From assembly GCA_004145795.1 (NCBI GenBank), contig SEIO01000004.1:62001-126000 (forward strand): a DNA stretch of 64,000 bases, read 5' to 3'. Origin of the DNA: Lentibacillus lipolyticus (GTDB lineage: Bacteria; Bacillota; Bacilli; Bacillales; Amphibacillaceae). The notes below the pieces were generated by a model. It was not told where the DNA came from and searched no databases. It saw nothing but the letters and a program-made list of their open reading frames with translations. The position numbers and the translations under genes are program-made. Below, piece by piece: positions 1 through 8,700 of this stretch. The first letter of the stretch is position 1. Each line of letters starts with the position of its first letter.

Positions 1-173
1 AGGATTTAAGAAGAAAAGCTGCCAAAAGCAAGTTGCCCGTTATCCGCATTGAAATTGATTATGAACTGATGACGTTATATGACGCCATGCAGGCGAATGA
101 TACCGTGCAAATAATAAAATCGAAAGAAAAACTGAAAGCATTAAGAGCACGACTTTTGGAATTACAGGAATAA
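1..173 (+). CDS. C-terminal fragment of an unrecognised protein
   Basis: An open frame enters from the left edge and reads 56 codons to a TAA at 171-173. The visible tail is charged and probably helical, ending in KLKALRARLLELQE, with a YDAMQAND stretch before it. This loosely recalls the short helical C-terminal domains of small Bacillaceae proteins. I do not recognise the family. It lies just upstream of, and on the same strand as, the suhB group, so it is probably the end of the preceding gene of that operon. The start is outside the window. Confidence 0.55.
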   Translation, partial: DLRRKAAKSKLPVIRIEIDYELMTLYDAMQANDTVQIIKSKEKLKALRARLLELQE

Positions 174-184
174 AACGGGGGGAA

Positions 185-364
185 ATGGCCCCAAAATTAC
201 ATACACTCATTTTTATTTGGTATGGATCATTTGGGGTCATTTTCAGCATCGTTTTTCCTATGGTACTTGTCCAGCCTCCGAAAATGGCCCTTCAATATGA
301 TTCCGGGACGATAATTTGGTATGATGGCAATAGATTGAAAAACTGGAGGCATACAAATGAATAA
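185..364 (+). CDS. Small putative membrane protein upstream of suhB
   Basis: A 59-codon frame begins with ATG at 185 and ends in a TAA that overlaps the suhB start by 8 bases, as in translationally coupled genes. The product has a short basic N-terminus and one hydrophobic segment at about residues 8-31, followed by a polar tail. A G-rich run at 177-182 could act as ribosome binding site but is only about two bases from the ATG, which weakens the call. I do not recognise the family. Its position between two same-strand genes favours a real small gene, but it could be chance. Confidence 0.4.
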   Translation: MAPKLHTLIFIWYGSFGVIFSIVFPMVLVQPPKMALQYDSGTIIWYDGNRLKNWRHTNE

Positions 365-1166
365 GCAGGAACGAGATGCAATATACGGATTGGCCAAAGA
401 ATGGGTATTGGAAGCGGGAAGTACAATCAGAGAACGCATCTATGATCCGCTGACCATTGACACAAAGGCAGATGCCAACGATCTTGTAACGACTATGGAC
501 AAGGATACGGAATATTTTTTTATGACGAACATAAAAAACGTCTACCCGGATCATTCCATTATTGGTGAGGAAGGTTATGGCGATGATGTAGCGACTTTAG
601 ATGGGACTGTCTGGATTATTGACCCCATTGATGGAACAATGAATTTCGTTCACCAGAAAAGAAATTTCGCTATTTCCGTTGGTATTTATCATGACGGTGT
701 TGGTGAAATTGGGCTAATTTATGACGTCATGGCGAATAATCTGTACAGTGCTAAAAGAGGAGAAGGGGCATTTAAGAATGAGAAGGAACTGCCTGCCCTT
801 CCCCAACAAAAGAATTTTCATGAGTCGATTCTTGGTGTGAACCATTTTTGGCTTTGTGAGAATCACCTCGTGAATGAAAAACAGATGCAGGACCTGGTGA
901 GAACAGTAAGGGGCACAAGGTCCTATGGCTCAGCAGCAATTGAATTTGCATTTGTAGCAGAAGGGTCCTTGGATGGGTATATGACGATGGGGCTTTCTGC
1001 TTGGGATATAGCAGCAGGAATTGTAATTGTGAATGAGGTGGGTGGTGTGACGACAACTTCATTTGGTGAACCGATCAACTTGCTTAAGAAATCGTCGGTT
1101 TTAACCTGCAACCCGGCTATACAAGAGCAGATTGTTGATGGGTTTTTGCTAAAAGGAAGAAAGTGA
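357..1166 (+). CDS. suhB: Inositol monophosphatase family protein (SuhB/YktC-like)
   Basis: A 269-residue member of the Mg2+-dependent, Li+-sensitive phosphatase superfamily that hydrolyses inositol phosphates or related sugar phosphates. The metal-binding signatures are present: GEEG at residues 70-73, DPIDGTMNF at 89-97 and WDIAAG at 216-221. The length is normal for the family. The ATG at 357 follows a GGAGG at good spacing. A perfect palindrome overlaps the stop and serves as terminator. In B. subtilis the corresponding gene is yktC. The physiological substrate cannot be read from sequence. Confidence 0.92.
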   Translation: MNKQERDAIYGLAKEWVLEAGSTIRERIYDPLTIDTKADANDLVTTMDKDTEYFFMTNIKNVYPDHSIIGEEGYGDDVATLDGTVWIIDPIDGTMNFVHQKRNFAISVGIYHDGVGEIGLIYDVMANNLYSAKRGEGAFKNEKELPALPQQKNFHESILGVNHFWLCENHLVNEKQMQDLVRTVRGTRSYGSAAIEFAFVAEGSLDGYMTMGLSAWDIAAGIVIVNEVGGVTTTSFGEPINLLKKSSVLTCNPAIQEQIVDGFLLKGRK

Positions 1167-1192
1167 CCTTCATGAAGGTCACTTTCTTTTTC
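1160..1192. terminator. Shared terminator between suhB and ylaF
   Basis: A perfect inverted repeat, AAAGTGACCTT/AAGGTCACTTT around a CATG loop, is followed on the plus strand by a T-rich run. It overlaps the stop codons of both convergent genes, so it probably ends transcription from both sides. Confidence 0.75.
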
Positions 1193-1349
1193 GTTTTACA
1201 TATAGTCCAAAGCCCATGAATAAAGACCCTAGCAGCAAAAACAATAAAACGAGCCAGATGTTCCGAAATGCTATGGCAATCCCAACAAGAACGAACATGA
1301 GAATGACAAGTGTAGCTAATAACAGCATGGGTATGTCAATTTTTCCCAT
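1179..1349 (-). CDS. ylaF: YlaF family small membrane protein (DUF5325)
   Basis: A 56-residue minus-strand gene with ATG at 1349 preceded by GGAGTG at about 6 bases. Most of the protein is two hydrophobic segments, roughly residues 7-28 and 31-50, followed by a basic VKRKRK tail. This is the profile of the YlaF/DUF5325 family found at this place in Bacillaceae. No function is known. It converges on suhB and shares its terminator. Confidence 0.75.
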   Translation of the reverse strand: MGKIDIPMLLLATLVILMFVLVGIAIAFRNIWLVLLFLLLGSLFMGFGLYVKRKRK

Positions 1350-1483
1350 AGAATCACTCCAATATTAATAGAATGCGTAAACAACTTCCATATGCAAAGA
1401 GGCACCGATTTTTCTGGCATGCCAGCATAAGATTTAGTATGATAGAAAAGAAGGTTGATTGCAATAGTGGATGGAGGATTTAG

Positions 1484-1798
1484 ATGGACACAAATTTCAG
1501 CTTTATATTTGATTTGGTTGTAAGCTATCAGGACAGTATAAATATTTTCTGGACTTTTTACGTTATGAATTTAATTCTTTCAGCCGTTGCCTATAAGCTT
1601 GGCTTTGCCCGCAAGCTGCCAATTCTGAAATCAGTGCTGGTATATATCATACTCGCCTTTGGAATGCTTATCTTGAATTTCTTTAGTCTTGTCGGATACC
1701 CAGTGACAGACAGCTTGATTGTTATTTGCCTCATCCTGGGCATTTACCGGTACCGGCTGCATCTGCAGCGGAAATCACAAAATGAAGAACCTGTTTAA
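1484..1798 (+). CDS. ylaH: YlaH-like membrane protein
   Basis: A 104-residue integral membrane protein with three hydrophobic segments (about residues 18-38, 46-66 and 70-88) and a short basic C-terminal tail. Sequence and position match the YlaH-like family of Bacillaceae, whose function is unknown. The ATG follows GGAGG (GGATGGAGGATTTAG). It is divergent from ylaF and convergent with ylaI. Confidence 0.8.
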   Translation: MDTNFSFIFDLVVSYQDSINIFWTFYVMNLILSAVAYKLGFARKLPILKSVLVYIILAFGMLILNFFSLVGYPVTDSLIVICLILGIYRYRLHLQRKSQNEEPV

Positions 1799-1898
1799 TG
1801 GCAGACAATCTCAGCATAAAAAGAGGCTGGGACATAGCGAAAATTATACGTGAAGGCATTTCGTTGGAGTCTATGAAAAGAGTAATGAAAAGAAAAAT

Positions 1899-1942
1899 CC
1901 GAACCTGATTTAACATCTAAAAAATGTTGAATCATCGTTCGG
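1899..1942. terminator. Nested hairpin between ylaH and ylaI
   Basis: Three nested stems are visible: CCGAAC/GTTCGG outermost, then GATT/AATC, then AACAT/ATGTT around an A-rich loop. On the minus strand the stem is followed by TTTTTCTTTT, as expected for the ylaI terminator. On the plus strand it is followed by CTTTTG. A GAGGCTGGGACA motif lies about 80 bases upstream. I recall that motif near terminators and repeats in other Firmicutes. Confidence 0.6.
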
Positions 1943-1966
1943 ACTTTTGTTGCTTCCTCAATACTT

Positions 1967-2170
1967 TTATATAAGGTCTTTGTTTTTCTTATGTCTGTCA
2001 TAAAGCTTAAAATTGCCAGTTGCATGGCGTTGTTTTGTTCGGTTGTATATCCGCCCGTTACATTCCTCGCACAAATACATGGTAATTCTGCGGTTGCGCA
2101 GGCGTTTAGCCTGAAGCGAGTCATTTTCTAAGTCATGAACAGCATCGCATAATACACATTTTACTTTCAT
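1967..2170 (-). CDS. ylaI: YlaI family zinc-ribbon protein (DUF2197)
   Basis: A 67-residue protein with paired cysteines, CVLC near residue 5 and CEEC near residue 34, a zinc-ribbon arrangement, and a basic C-terminus. The pattern matches B. subtilis YlaI, a protein of unknown function. The ATG at 2170 has a very strong ribosome binding site, GGAGGTGA, about 8 bases upstream. The repeat element at 2186 begins almost at this ribosome binding site, so the element lies in the promoter or leader of ylaI. Confidence 0.82.
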   Translation of the reverse strand: MKVKCVLCDAVHDLENDSLQAKRLRNRRITMYLCEECNGRIYNRTKQRHATGNFKLYDRHKKNKDLI

Positions 2171-2185
2171 TAAAAAATCACCTCC

Positions 2186-2301
2186 GACGCACAGGACGTG
2201 CTAGTGCAGGCGCCCGCACAGGACGTCGCGAAGTTCGCCTGCCGACGCACGACAGCGTTACATCGCACGAAGAAAAAGTGCTCTCCTTTTTCGAGAACAT
2301 G
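2186..2301. repeat. Interspersed repeat, family G copy 1
   Basis: The block contains GACGCACAGGAC, a CTGCCGACGCACG unit, and a hairpin GAAAAAGTGCTCTCCTTTTTC. The same building blocks recur in a different order at 33192-33300. There is no ORF. The copies are diverged, so the boundaries are approximate. Confidence 0.55.
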
Positions 2302-2408
2302 CTAGTTTAACTATAACATGCCTGCTCACTGTATAAAAGGATAGGTTTCAAATCACACTAGACGGGAACAGGTTTGGAAAACCAAACATTTGTGAGAGGG
2401 GGGATTGG

Positions 2409-2660
2409 ATGAAAAAGAGGTATATTGCTTCGGCAGCTGGTGCCATTGGTGTTGGTGTGGCAACTTACTTGCTTAGTCAGCGTAACGGGAAGAGCGATAA
2501 CAGTGATAAGGATGGGTCATTGGAGTCAACCTTAATGGATGCTGGAATACCTGATCAGGTAGAAGTGCGTGATACTGCACAGCTAGAAAATGCAAAAATG
2601 GTTTCGGAAGGCTCACAGTTTGGCGTCGATTACTACAACAAGGTGAAGGAAAGTGAATGA
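2409..2660 (+). CDS. Small hypothetical protein with N-terminal glycine-rich hydrophobic segment
   Basis: An 83-residue protein starting with a basic MKKR followed by a small-residue hydrophobic segment (SAAGAIGVGVATYLL), then a polar, acidic, probably disordered region. GGGGGG lies about 6 bases before the ATG. I recognise it only as a type of small protein seen in halophilic Bacillaceae. It may be membrane-anchored. It is convergent with the ylaJ-type gene, from which a long hairpin separates it. Confidence 0.6.
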   Translation: MKKRYIASAAGAIGVGVATYLLSQRNGKSDNSDKDGSLESTLMDAGIPDQVEVRDTAQLENAKMVSEGSQFGVDYYNKVKESE

Positions 2661-2710
2661 ATAACAAGGGTGCACCCCCGGTCCATCCCGGGCAGTGCAC
2701 CCTTGTTATT
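2660..2710. terminator. Strong convergent terminator
   Basis: A long inverted repeat, AATAACAAGGGTGCAC/GTGCACCCTTGTTATT, encloses a GC-rich loop. It overlaps the ends of the genes on both sides and probably terminates both. Confidence 0.8.
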
Positions 2711-3308
2711 CTTGATTACGGTGATTGGATTGTTCTTCTTCTATTTCATCCAGCTGTTCTTCGTCACCGTCGGGTATGGATTTTTTGTTTTGGTCCCGTT
2801 CCTTGGGCCGGTCTTCGTTGATAGGAAAGTCAGGCATATACCTTCCAACAATCGCTGCTAGCTCATCAATGAAGCCTTGAACAGGATAGCCCTGACCGAT
2901 TTTGTCACTCATTGAGCGGATACGTTCAACGACGTCGCCATCTGCAACAACAACAGCTGTTTTTCCATAAGGGTCTTTTTGCAAAGCCTCCAAAACAGCA
3001 TACTTAATCGAACCTACCCGCGAACGATCTAAATCCTTATCAACGTCAATGCCGACCACGGCATATGGTCCGGCGACAACAGAAGTGGCATCTTGAACAT
3101 CCGGCACATCCCCGGCAACATTGGCAAGGTGTGCGGCTATCTCATTTCTCGACAGGTTCTGCTTTTCATTTGGATTGGAATCTTCCACCTGAATATATTG
3201 ATTATTATCTGACTCCTCAGGCAACGAACGCTCCTGTTCATTTTGTTGACATCCGAAAAGCAGAATGGAAAGACTCAGCAAAGACAGCAATCCTGAGCGT
3301 AATGGCAT
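2706..3308 (-). CDS. ylaJ: YhcN/YlaJ family sporulation lipoprotein
   Basis: A 200-residue lipoprotein. The ATG at 3308 was chosen because GGAGGAG precedes it and because it places a signal peptide with lipobox LLFGC (cysteine at about residue 20) at the N-terminus; the frame extends further upstream without support. The middle, about residues 55-160, is the YhcN/YlaJ-type domain linked to spore coat or germination proteins. The C-terminal 40 residues are highly acidic and basic and probably disordered. The family is expressed in sporulation; that role is inferred here. Confidence 0.8.
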   Translation of the reverse strand: MPLRSGLLSLLSLSILLFGCQQNEQERSLPEESDNNQYIQVEDSNPNEKQNLSRNEIAAHLANVAGDVPDVQDATSVVAGPYAVVGIDVDKDLDRSRVGSIKYAVLEALQKDPYGKTAVVVADGDVVERIRSMSDKIGQGYPVQGFIDELAAIVGRYMPDFPINEDRPKERDQNKKSIPDGDEEQLDEIEEEQSNHRNQE

Positions 3309-3381
3309 GTTTACTCCTCCTTCATGTGAAAAGCGAATCATTACTGTCTTACTAGTTTGGTTCATCCCATGTAAAATATAC

Positions 3382-3417
3382 AAAAAAGCTGGCTGCAAAA
3401 GGTTTGCAGCCAGCTTT
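3382..3417 (-). terminator. Terminator of the ylaL-like gene
   Basis: A perfect stem, AAAGCTGGCTGCAA/TTGCAGCCAGCTTT, is followed on the minus strand by a run of T, placed directly after the stop of the upstream minus-strand gene. Confidence 0.8.
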
Positions 3418-3421
3418 ATAC

Positions 3422-3910
3422 TTATTCAATGACAATTTTTTGGACGCCTTTTATCGGATTTTCACGATTGGAACCATCGCGGTACAGAAAATGAACCGGT
3501 CCATCCTCTTTCAGAGGTTTCCCATCAATGGCAAACAATAGGTAACAATCTTTCAGCGCCTGAAGCGAAATGTGTTCTTCACCTTGAGCGGTCACAAGTG
3601 TTGCACCAGTTGTACCCTCATTTACTTCCGCATGGTTCAAAAATTCGTTGATTGGCATGACATATGAATTTTCCAGAAATTTTTGTCCTTCCATTCGGGA
3701 GATACTTTTATTAACGGGCGGATTAATTTTTTGCTGATATACTTCCTGGTTAAATCGCTGGGATGCTTTTTCCAATTCATCCTCCTCGTGATGCTCTTTA
3801 TCCTTATCCGAAAATGCTTCATCTAATAATATTTTACGGTCATCAAAAATCCATACTGTTGGATCCAATGTAATCGTATATGTAACATTTCCAGTAATAG
3901 GCACTATCAT
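3422..3910 (-). CDS. YlaL-like protein of unknown function
   Basis: A 162-residue soluble protein without signal peptide or membrane segment. It begins with a beta-like stretch (MIVPITGNVTYTITLDPTVW) and has an acidic, lysine-rich linker at about residues 34-60. The start is supported by AAGGTGG. By position between ylaJ and ylaN it should be the counterpart of B. subtilis ylaL; ylaK (a PhoH-type ATPase in B. subtilis) is not present here. I do not know its function, and the assignment rests mostly on neighbourhood. Confidence 0.6.
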   Translation of the reverse strand: MIVPITGNVTYTITLDPTVWIFDDRKILLDEAFSDKDKEHHEEDELEKASQRFNQEVYQQKINPPVNKSISRMEGQKFLENSYVMPINEFLNHAEVNEGTTGATLVTAQGEEHISLQALKDCYLLFAIDGKPLKEDGPVHFLYRDGSNRENPIKGVQKIVIE

Positions 3911-4074
3911 GTTTTTACCACCTTTTTATAAGTATGTATTCCATTTCAAGAATAGCAGACATCAGGATTTTTTTCATTCAAAAAAGTTTCTCCGGTTTGT
4001 TAAATTTATTTGCATTTTTATGGTACAAACGATAATATAAAATAGAAGGAAGTCTTTTTGATGGAGGGATATAT

Positions 4075-4359
4075 TTGATTCCAGAGGTGACGGAAACCCA
4101 TCGTGAAAAAGCTTATGCCCTTCTGAAGGCTGATGCTGCTAAAATACACAGGCTAATTGAAGTGCAGATAGAAAACCTGACAATGCCTCAGTGCCCTCTT
4201 TACGAAGAGGTTCTTGATACACAAATGTTCGGTCTTTCACGGGAAATCGATTTTGCTGTGCGCCTGAATTTAATCAGTGAGAATGAAGGTAAAGCGCTTC
4301 TTGAAAACTTGGAAAGGCAACTCAATATATTGCATGAAACAGCACAGAAGTCCGTGTAG
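4075..4359 (+). CDS. ylaN: YlaN (UPF0358), iron-related regulator
   Basis: A 94-residue helical protein of the YlaN family. Members are reported to bind iron and to interact with Fur in other Firmicutes, linking it to iron homeostasis; the specific role here is inferred. The start is a TTG at 4075 preceded by TGGAGGG at about 6 bases, and no better ATG exists. Length and sequence ([19 protein letters not shown] near the start) fit the family. A hairpin with a T-run follows directly. Confidence 0.9.
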   Translation: MIPEVTETHREKAYALLKADAAKIHRLIEVQIENLTMPQCPLYEEVLDTQMFGLSREIDFAVRLNLISENEGKALLENLERQLNILHETAQKSV

Positions 4360-4376
4360 GATGCTGCTATTACTGT

Positions 4377-4416
4377 AAAACTTTGCCTGGTGGATCGTGG
4401 CAAGGTTTTTTTATTT
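4377..4416 (+). terminator. ylaN terminator
   Basis: Stem AAAACTTTGCC/GGCAAGGTTTT followed by a run of T. Confidence 0.75.
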
Positions 4417-4444
4417 TATAAGTGTAGAAGATTGATCCATATTA

Positions 4445-4453
4445 TGTTATACT
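4445..4453 (+). promoter_or_regulatory. Candidate extended -10 for ftsW
   Basis: TGTTATACT resembles an extended sigma-A -10 (TGnTATACT) about 75 bases before the ftsW start. No convincing -35 was found, which is acceptable for an extended -10 promoter. Confidence 0.35.
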
Positions 4454-4526
4454 ATTCAAAATTTATAATCTGTTTAAGGTTTTCATTTCATCTGCCGTTT
4501 GAATACATAGTTGAAGGAGACGAACG

Positions 4527-5714
4527 ATGATAAAGAAATTAAGGGATTATGATTTCACATTAATGATCACACCAGTACTGCTGACGGCATTTGGAATAGT
4601 GATGATTTATAGTGCAAGTATGGTTCTGGCAGTGGTCGAGGGGTTTGACAGCTCTCATTATCTGGTGAAGCAAATCCAGTGGTTCATCCTTTCCATGGGT
4701 GCGTTTGCCATTACCAGCATGATCCCGTACAGGAATTATCAGAAAATGATTAAGATGATTGTGCTGGCCATCGTTCTTCTGCTTGCAGGAGTGCTGCTAT
4801 TCGGGAGTACTGCGAATAATGCCAAGTCATGGTTTGACTTCGGGCCAGTCAGTTTACAGCCCGCAGAATTCGCTAAACTCGGGCTGATTATGTATTTGGC
4901 GTCTGTTTATTCTAAAAAACAGTCCTATATTAATGAATTGTACCGAGGAGTACTGCCGCCGTTAATCCTGACTGCCATTATTCTGGGGTTGATTGTGATG
5001 CAGCCTGATATTGGCACAGCAGCGATTATCTTTTTAATTGCCTGCTCGGTTATATTTAGTTCAGGTATTCAATTCAAGCATCTGCTGCTGCTTGGTCTGC
5101 TTGGAGCTCTGCTTGTGCTTTTAACATTGCCAAGCATGATTACCGATGAACGAATCAGCAGGTTTGCCGGTGCCTACCAGCCATTTGAAGACCCGGCAGA
5201 TGACGGCTACCACCTGATTCAGTCTTATCTGGCAATTGGTGCTGGCGGTCTAGTTGGGGAGGGGCTCGGGCAGAGTGTCCAGAAGCTTGGTTATTTGCTG
5301 GAGCCACACACAGATTTCATCATGGCGGTTATTGCAGAGGAACTTGGATTTGTCGGTGTGGTCATTGTCGTTGGTATGCTGGCCATTATTGTACTAAGGG
5401 GACTGTTCATAGCCAGGAAATGTCAGGATAGTTTCGGTTCGCTGCTGGCCATTGGTATATCAGCAATGGTAGGAATACAGGCATTTATTAATCTTGGTGC
5501 AATCAGTGGGATGCTGCCAATTACGGGGGTTCCGCTCCCGTTTGTCAGTTATGGCGGCTCATCACTTCTAGTAATGATGATAGGCATGGGGATTCTGAAC
5601 AACATTGCCAGATCAGTCAGAAAAACAGAAGAAGAACCTGTTCCTGTCCATAAAGAAAGAGATTCTGAAAGCAATCACTTTCCAATCGGAGGAGGAAAAA
5701 CATGGGTGAGGTAA
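4527..5714 (+). CDS. ftsW: FtsW-type SEDS peptidoglycan glycosyltransferase
   Basis: A 395-residue polytopic protein of the FtsW/RodA/SpoVE family, about ten membrane segments. These enzymes polymerise lipid II together with a partner class B penicillin-binding protein. Conserved features include GPVSLQPAEFAKLG, QPDIGTA and GVPLPFVSYGGSS. The ATG at 4527 follows AAGGAGA. Its place before pycA and the cta locus matches B. subtilis ftsW, so it is the vegetative divisome enzyme, while the paralogue at 45.4 kb is spoVE. Its end overlaps the pyc start by 13 bases. Confidence 0.92.
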   Translation: MIKKLRDYDFTLMITPVLLTAFGIVMIYSASMVLAVVEGFDSSHYLVKQIQWFILSMGAFAITSMIPYRNYQKMIKMIVLAIVLLLAGVLLFGSTANNAKSWFDFGPVSLQPAEFAKLGLIMYLASVYSKKQSYINELYRGVLPPLILTAIILGLIVMQPDIGTAAIIFLIACSVIFSSGIQFKHLLLLGLLGALLVLLTLPSMITDERISRFAGAYQPFEDPADDGYHLIQSYLAIGAGGLVGEGLGQSVQKLGYLLEPHTDFIMAVIAEELGFVGVVIVVGMLAIIVLRGLFIARKCQDSFGSLLAIGISAMVGIQAFINLGAISGMLPITGVPLPFVSYGGSSLLVMMIGMGILNNIARSVRKTEEEPVPVHKERDSESNHFPIGGGKTWVR

Positions 5715-8700
5715 AAAAGTTGAATAAAGTTTTGGTTGCAAATCGCGGGGAAATTGCCATACGTGTTTTTCGTGCTTGTACCGAGCTGAATATTCGGACA
5801 GTAGCAATTTATTCGAAAGAGGATACCAGTTCTTATCACCGCTATAAAGCTGACGAAGCTTATTTGATTGGAGAAGGAAAAAAACCTATTGAAGCATACT
5901 TAGATATCGAGGGTATTCTTGATCTGGCAAAAGAAGTTGATGTTGATGCAATTCATCCGGGGTATGGCTTTCTTTCTGAGAATATTGAATTTGCCAGGCG
6001 ATGTGAAGAGGAAGGGATTACTTTTATAGGTCCAACCAGCGAGCATCTTAATATGTTCGGTGATAAAGTAAAAGCGAGAATGCAGGCGGTTAACGCGGGG
6101 TTACCGGTCATCCCCGGAAGCAATGGTCCTGTCTCATCACTAAAGGAAGCCGAAGCGTTTGGAAGAGATCATGGCTACCCAATCATCATTAAAGCATCGC
6201 TTGGCGGCGGTGGCCGGGGGATGCGGATTGTACGAACCGAGCAAGCTTTGCCAGAAGCATTCGATCGTGCCAGGTCAGAAGCAAAAGCGTCGTTTGGCAG
6301 TGATGAGGTATATTTGGAAAAATTGATTGAAAATCCAAAACATATTGAAGTGCAAATTATCGGCGACACCCATCAGAATACCATCCATTTGTTTGAACGT
6401 GATTGTTCCGTTCAACGCCGGCATCAGAAAGTAGTGGAAGCTGCTCCGAGTGTTTCCCTGCCAGAAGGACTGCGGGAAAAAATTTGTGAAGCGGCTGTCC
6501 AGCTAATGCAGAATGTTGGTTACATCAATGCGGGGACGGTTGAGTTCTTAGTCACGGATAATGCTTTTTATTTCATTGAAGTCAATCCGCGTGTGCAAGT
6601 GGAACATACGATTACCGAAATGATAACCGGTGTGGATATCGTTCAGACACAAATTAAAGTGGCGGAAGGAAACAACATTCACGGTTCGTCAATCGGTATC
6701 CCGAAACAGAACGATATTTCGACGTTGGGCTATGCCATTCAGTCCCGTGTGACAACGGAGGACCCGCTCAATAACTTTATGCCTGACACCGGAAAAATCA
6801 TGGCCTATCGGACCGGCGGCGGGTTTGGTGTCCGTCTTGATGCAGGGAATGGTTTTCAGGGAGCAGTCATTTCTCCGCACTATGATTCATTGCTTGTCAA
6901 AGTTTCAACATGGGCACTATCCTTTGAACAGGCTGCACAAAAGATGGTCCGGAATTTGAAAGAGTTCAGAATACGGGGAATCAAAACCAACATTCCTTTC
7001 CTGCAAAATGTTATATCCCATGAGCAATTTCTTTCCGGCGAATATACAACAACATTTATTGATCAGACACCGGAACTGTTTGTTTTCCCGAAACGGAAAG
7101 ACCGTGGCACGAAAATGCTGACGTATATCGGGCATACGACAGTGAATGGTTTCGAGGGCGTCCCTAAGAAAGAAAAGCCTGAACTTATCCGGCCGAAAGT
7201 ACCGGAATGGAACAGACAGAGCAAAATACCGGACGGATCTAAACAGATTCTGGACGAGTACGGCCCAGACTACCTGGCCAAATGGCTACAAGAACAGGAA
7301 AACGTCATGCTGACCGATACCACGTTTCGCGACGCACACCAATCATTGCTTGCTACCAGAATACGGACAAAGGATTTAGCACAAATTGCCGAGCCGACGG
7401 CAAGAATGCTTCCGGAATTGTTCTCTGTTGAAATGTGGGGTGGCGCGACATTTGATGTTGCCTACCGGTTCTTGAAAGAAGATCCTTGGCAGCGCCTCCT
7501 GAAACTGCGTGAGAAGATGCCAAACGTATTGTTGCAGATGCTTCTGCGGGCAAGTAATGCCGTCGGGTATAAAAACTATCCGGACAATCTGATTGATGAG
7601 TTTGTAGAAAAAAGTGCCACAGCCGGCATCGATGTATTCCGGATTTTTGACAGTCTGAATTGGGTTGAGGGGATGCGCCCCGCCATCCAATCGGTTCGTG
7701 ATAATAATAAAATTGCTGAAGCCGCTATGTGCTATACCGGAGACATTCTTGATTCAGGACGGCCAAAGTATGACCTGGACTATTACAAGAATCTGGCCAG
7801 GGAGCTTGAACAGTCGGGAGCACATATTCTGGGCATAAAAGATATGGCTGGTCTTTTAAAACCGGAAGCAGCGTACCAACTGATTTCCTCGCTCAAGGAG
7901 ACAGTTGACTTGCCGGTTCATTTACACACGCATGATACAAGCGGAAATGGTATTCATATGTACGCACGTGCGATTGATGCGGGGGTAGATGCTGTGGATG
8001 TCGCTAACGCACCGATGGCCGGACTGACATCACAGCCAAGCGCCCAGTCTTTATATCACGCATTGGAAGGAACCAATCGGCAGCCGGATATAAACATTGA
8101 TGCATATGAGAAACTGTCCCATTATTGGGAAGGAATTCGCACACACTACCAGGATTTTGAAAGCGGTCTGAAAGCTCCGCACACGGAAATTTACTTTCAT
8201 GAAATGCCGGGCGGGCAGTACAGCAACTTAAGGCAACAGGCACGTGCGGTTGGTCTGGAAGAGCGTTGGAATGATGTGAAAGCGATGTTCCATCGTGTCA
8301 ATGATATGTTTGGGGATATCATTAAGGTAACGCCATCCTCAAAAATTGTCGGTGATATGACATTGTTCATGGTTCAGAACGATCTGACAGAAGATGATAT
8401 CTATGAACGGGGTGAGACCTTTGATTTTCCAGAATCGGTTGTGGAGTTCATGCAAGGATATATCGGTCAGCCGTATCAGGGATTCCCGAAAGAACTGCAG
8501 CGGATCATTCTGAAAGGGAAAAAGCCGATCACGGAACGACCAGGAGAGTTACTTGATCCGATTGATTTTACACAGCTGCGTGATTCGTTGTTTAAAACGC
8601 TGGACCGGCAAGTGACCGATTTTGATCTAATTTCTTATGCACTTTATCCGAAAGTATTCATGGACTATCACCGTTTTTATGAAACGTATGGGGATATTTC

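Noticed and set aside
1795-2124. 109-codon minus-strand frame beside ylaI
   Set aside because: It overlaps the well-supported ylaI in another frame and crosses the terminator hairpin at 1899-1942; no ribosome binding site.
5702-5714. ftsW/pycA overlap as a possible frameshift fusion
   Set aside because: Both genes have full family length, and pycA has its own strong ribosome binding site, so this is an ordinary short overlap.
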